Positions 62,008 to 64,000 of a DNA stretch of 64,000 bases are shown piece by piece. Numbering within the stretch: position 1 is the first letter of the stretch; the number at the start of each line of letters is the position of its first letter. Under the pieces are notes generated by a model. That model searched no databases. It saw only the letters and a program-made list of their open reading frames with translations, and was not told where the DNA came from. Made by a program: the position numbers and the translations under genes. The stretch is taken from positions 62,001 through 126,000 of the forward strand of contig NW_026251424.1 of assembly GCF_025118155.1 (NCBI RefSeq), in the 5' to 3' direction. The stretch is from Cokeromyces recurvatus. Taxonomy: Eukaryota > Mucoromycota > Mucoromycetes > Mucorales > Mucoraceae.

Positions 62008-62210
62008 AGGGAATAATAGCAAATCTCTGCCAAAGTTATTGCTTTGGTTATTTAATGCAGAAATGTTGCTCTGAGCTTACTTAAAAATATTGGTGAGCCA
62101 ATCATTTTTTGGTTTTTCACCAACACTTTTTTTTTTTAGTAAGCACTAAATTATTTTGTTATATTCATTATTCAAGTTTCTAAATTAACCAATATTTCCC
62201 AGCTTCACTG
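62008..62210 (+). ncRNA. Candidate guide-RNA (omega-RNA) region and right terminal repeat
   Basis: Fanzor guide RNAs come from non-coding sequence next to the gene, often reaching the transposon end. Here about 200 bases separate the stop from the right border. They contain a hairpin at 62090-62123: TTGGTGA pairs with TCACCAA, and inside it CCAA pairs with TTGG. The last ~50 bases are the right inverted repeat. No experimental or comparative support is available from the sequence alone, so this is a positional prediction. Confidence 0.3.
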
Positions 62211-62212
62211 TA

Positions 62213-62529
62213 AAAGGAATGTAATGTAAATAATTTGTATAAACCATACTGGCACACTTACACACTCATATATATATATATATGTATGTATACATATACA
62301 TATTGTATACAGTTTTATTCTCTACTCTTATCACTACTAATATGCCTTTATTTAATAAAAGTCAGCAGTGGATAACAATTGTTTACGTCATCTGACTTTA
62401 TCTTGTTGACAATAAATAATTCATGCATATTGTTTATTTATTTTATTTTATTTTCTTTCTTTATTTATTTTTATTTTATTTTTTTTACCCTTTTTATTCG
62501 TACAGAAATCAACTTTTTTTTTCTTATTC
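62213..62529. promoter_or_regulatory. COX13 upstream region
   Basis: About 320 bases between the transposon and COX13. A TA/GTAT repeat (62271-62300) is followed by a T/C-rich tract directly before the start codon, a common layout of strongly expressed fungal promoters. No specific site was identified. Confidence 0.4.
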
Positions 62530-63055
62530 ATGTCAATTTTTCGATCTGCTGCTACTAAACAAGCTCATCATCTTAAAAGATTAGGTACTCGTTATCAATC
62601 TACTCAAATTGTTAAGTCTGAATTTCAAGCAGAAAGAGACGCTGTTAAAGCTCATGCTGCAGGTAATAAATATCCTGTTTATAAATAAATAAGTCTCTCT
62701 GAACTATATTTCTATAATAATAGAATCTGCTGGAACTTGGAAAAAGATTTCGATCTTTGTTTGTATTCCAGCGTAAGATATAATAGTTAAGAAGAAGAAA
62801 AAAAAAAGAAAAAAGAAAAAGACAGAAAATATCATTGACATGCATAATTTTTTTTGTTACACAACAAGTCTTTTAGCTTCTGGTTACAATGCATACACAT
62901 TATATGAACATCATCAAGAACATGCTAAAGAACATCCAAAGGAATGGGTTAAATATCCCTATATTAATTACAGAGCTAGAGATTACTTCTGGGGAAAAAA
63001 CTCTTTATTCTTTAATCCTAAAGTTAACCTTGATGCTACTGAAGATAGTTCTTAA
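62530..63055 (+). CDS. COX13: Cytochrome c oxidase subunit 6A (COX13)
   Basis: Mitochondrial inner-membrane subunit of complex IV. The start at 62530 gives MSIFRSAATKQAHHLKRLGTR, an Arg/Lys/Ser-rich, acid-free stretch that fits a mitochondrial targeting peptide. After introns at 62662-62724 and 62773-62868 come AGTWKKISIFVCIPALLASGYNAY (single TM), EWVKYPYINYRARDYFWG, and LFFNPKVN. These match the COX6A signature, including the YPY...R...F.WG..SLFFNP block. Length is about 122 residues, close to normal. The gene converges with CFIm25, with 9 bases between stops. Confidence 0.94.
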
Positions 63056-63064
63056 TAACGATGA

Positions 63065-64000
63065 TTATTGTTGTTGTTGTTGTTCAAAAATAAAGTCATA
63101 TCTACTTAATAAATGAGCTATAGTTGATAATTGTGCACCATAACGTGCTGAGTTATCATATAATTCAAATAATGGAATTGCTAATAATTTCATATTTTTT
63201 GGAACAGATAATACTTCTGATTTTGATTATTAGTCCCAAACTATGTTATTGTACTATTATAAAACAAAAATAAAAGCTTACTTTTAGGAGGTAAATGGAC
63301 TATATACAATGATTTCTTTTCTTTTGGCTCTGTTACATGTGCTGGGATATATGGATACTATTGAAATAAAATAATCATATTATTAAAAGTCTTGGCTCCC
63401 AATATAATATATACCATATATGTTTCGAAATTGGGTCGCCACCAAGTAGATAACTTTTCACCTATTTTCCAATCTTCTTTATTATTCCATTCTTTAGGGT
63501 CTTCAGGTCCTAGTCGAAGATTTAATATTTCCTGTAAACCTTCTTTTTCACTCACATTTGGTTTTAGATAATGTCCAGGTCTAGAAGCATACATATAAAT
63601 ATAAAAGCAAGTAAGTTTATCAACTGAATTGAAATAGTAACACCAATAAACATGTGAATATACAATTTAAAAAAAGAATTTGCAATCTGTAACATGAGAA
63701 CATGTGGATGATTATGATGATGAACAACTAAAACAGCTTCTACAGATCTTCTCATCCCTTGTTCTTTGAAATCAGTTTCGAGTCTTTTCATTCTAGCTGA
63801 TACTGAAGGATCCTCTTCTGGTTGAGCTTCCTTTGTTCCAAATGTATAATTTTCTATAAAAATGAACATTAAATAATGGTCGTTACAGTTAGAAAAGATG
63901 AATGCAAAGTTTATTTTATTTTATTTTGTTTCCAATACCTAAAGGATATCTTTTATATATATATTTGTATATATATAGTTTAGTATTCCTTTAATATACG
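63065..64000 (-). CDS. Cleavage factor Im 25-kDa subunit (CFIm25/NUDT21), 5' end outside window
   Basis: RNA-binding Nudix-fold subunit of cleavage factor Im, which binds UGUA elements during mRNA 3'-end formation in the nucleus. Exons read [90 protein letters not shown] and VPKNMKLLAIPLFELYDNSARYG, all colinear with human NUDT21. The Nudix box is degenerate, as in the family, so no hydrolysis is expected. The protein ends in a Gln run (EQQQQQ) before the stop at 63065. The first exon or exons lie beyond 64000. CFIm25 is absent from budding yeast. Confidence 0.92.

Larger units (their letters stand above)
57980..62210. mobile_element. Tc1/mariner-type DNA transposon carrying a Fanzor gene
   Basis: A 4.2-kb element bounded by TA on both sides (57978-57979 and 62211-62212), as expected for Tc1/mariner target duplication. 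Left end CAATGAAGCTGGAAAATATT and right end (read inward) CAGTGAAGCTGGGAAATATT begin inverted repeats of at least 50 bases. Weaker similarity extends to about 130 bases. Inside are a minus-strand DDE transposase remnant (58123-58284) and a plus-strand decayed Fanzor gene (58901-62007). Fanzor genes are known passengers of diverse eukaryotic transposons, including Tc1/mariner types. Both coding regions are broken, so this copy is dead, but relatives elsewhere in the genome may be intact. Confidence 0.85.

Overview
The window is eukaryotic and most likely from an early-diverging fungus, Mucoromycota (Mucorales-like). It is very AT-rich. Most genes carry short GT-AG introns (about 50-120 bases). 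Product pairs such as COX13, VPS29, RACK1, a GRIP golgin, a Vac7-like protein and a PCL-type cyclin fit a fungus, and the retained CFIm25 (NUDT21) fits an early-diverging lineage. No tRNA, rRNA or CRISPR array was recognised. The species call is inference from gene content and style.

Layout. 1-1974 (-): GCK-III/Ste20-type kinase, cut by the left edge. 2648-8273 (+): 16-exon paladin-like protein with three phosphatase-like CX5R loops. 11356-13124 (+): SLC1/DAACS-type symporter. 14163-17908 (-): GRIP-domain golgin. 18.2-21.3 kb: two decayed LINE copies in inverted orientation plus a short, younger LINE 3' end with its target-site duplication. 21428-23273 (+): divergent kinase. 23281-23871 (-): DUF962/Mpo1-like protein. 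26559-27320 (+): unknown membrane protein. 27413-29306 (-): Vac7/TMEM106-like protein. 29.7-30.5 kb: third LINE remnant. 32501-33307 (-): PNPOx-like flavoprotein. 35045-35644 (-): Yap/Pap1-type bZIP. 36562-40222 (+): SAC/hSac2 phosphoinositide phosphatase. 40236-41349 (-): alpha/beta hydrolase. 41578-42361 (-): VPS29. 42804-47159 (+): poly-Q PHD/ePHD chromatin protein. 48093-48777 (-): PCL-type cyclin. 50525-53036 (-): sugar transporter. 53810-55329 (-): RACK1. 56566-57945 (+): PH-domain protein. 57980-62210: DNA transposon. 62530-63055 (+): COX13. 63065-64000 (-): CFIm25, cut by the right edge.

The most interesting object is the 4.2-kb transposon at 57980-62210. It has TA at both borders, long terminal inverted repeats with internal direct repeats, a minus-strand remnant of a Tc1/mariner DDE transposase, and a plus-strand decayed Fanzor gene (the eukaryotic homologue of TnpB, an RNA-guided nuclease). 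The RuvC-I Asp, the zinc-finger region and the RuvC-III Asp can still be read, but stops and frameshifts break the gene.

Several host genes touch phosphoinositides or endomembranes (paladin-like, SAC/hSac2, Vac7-like, VPS29, PH protein, golgin). This may be chance. Unusual gene-structure features include a probable 5-nt micro-exon in the sugar transporter, a 15-nt exon in RACK1, a GC-AG intron in the Vac7-like gene, convergent genes with only 7-13 bases between stops, and many A/T homopolymers, the longest 82 bases.
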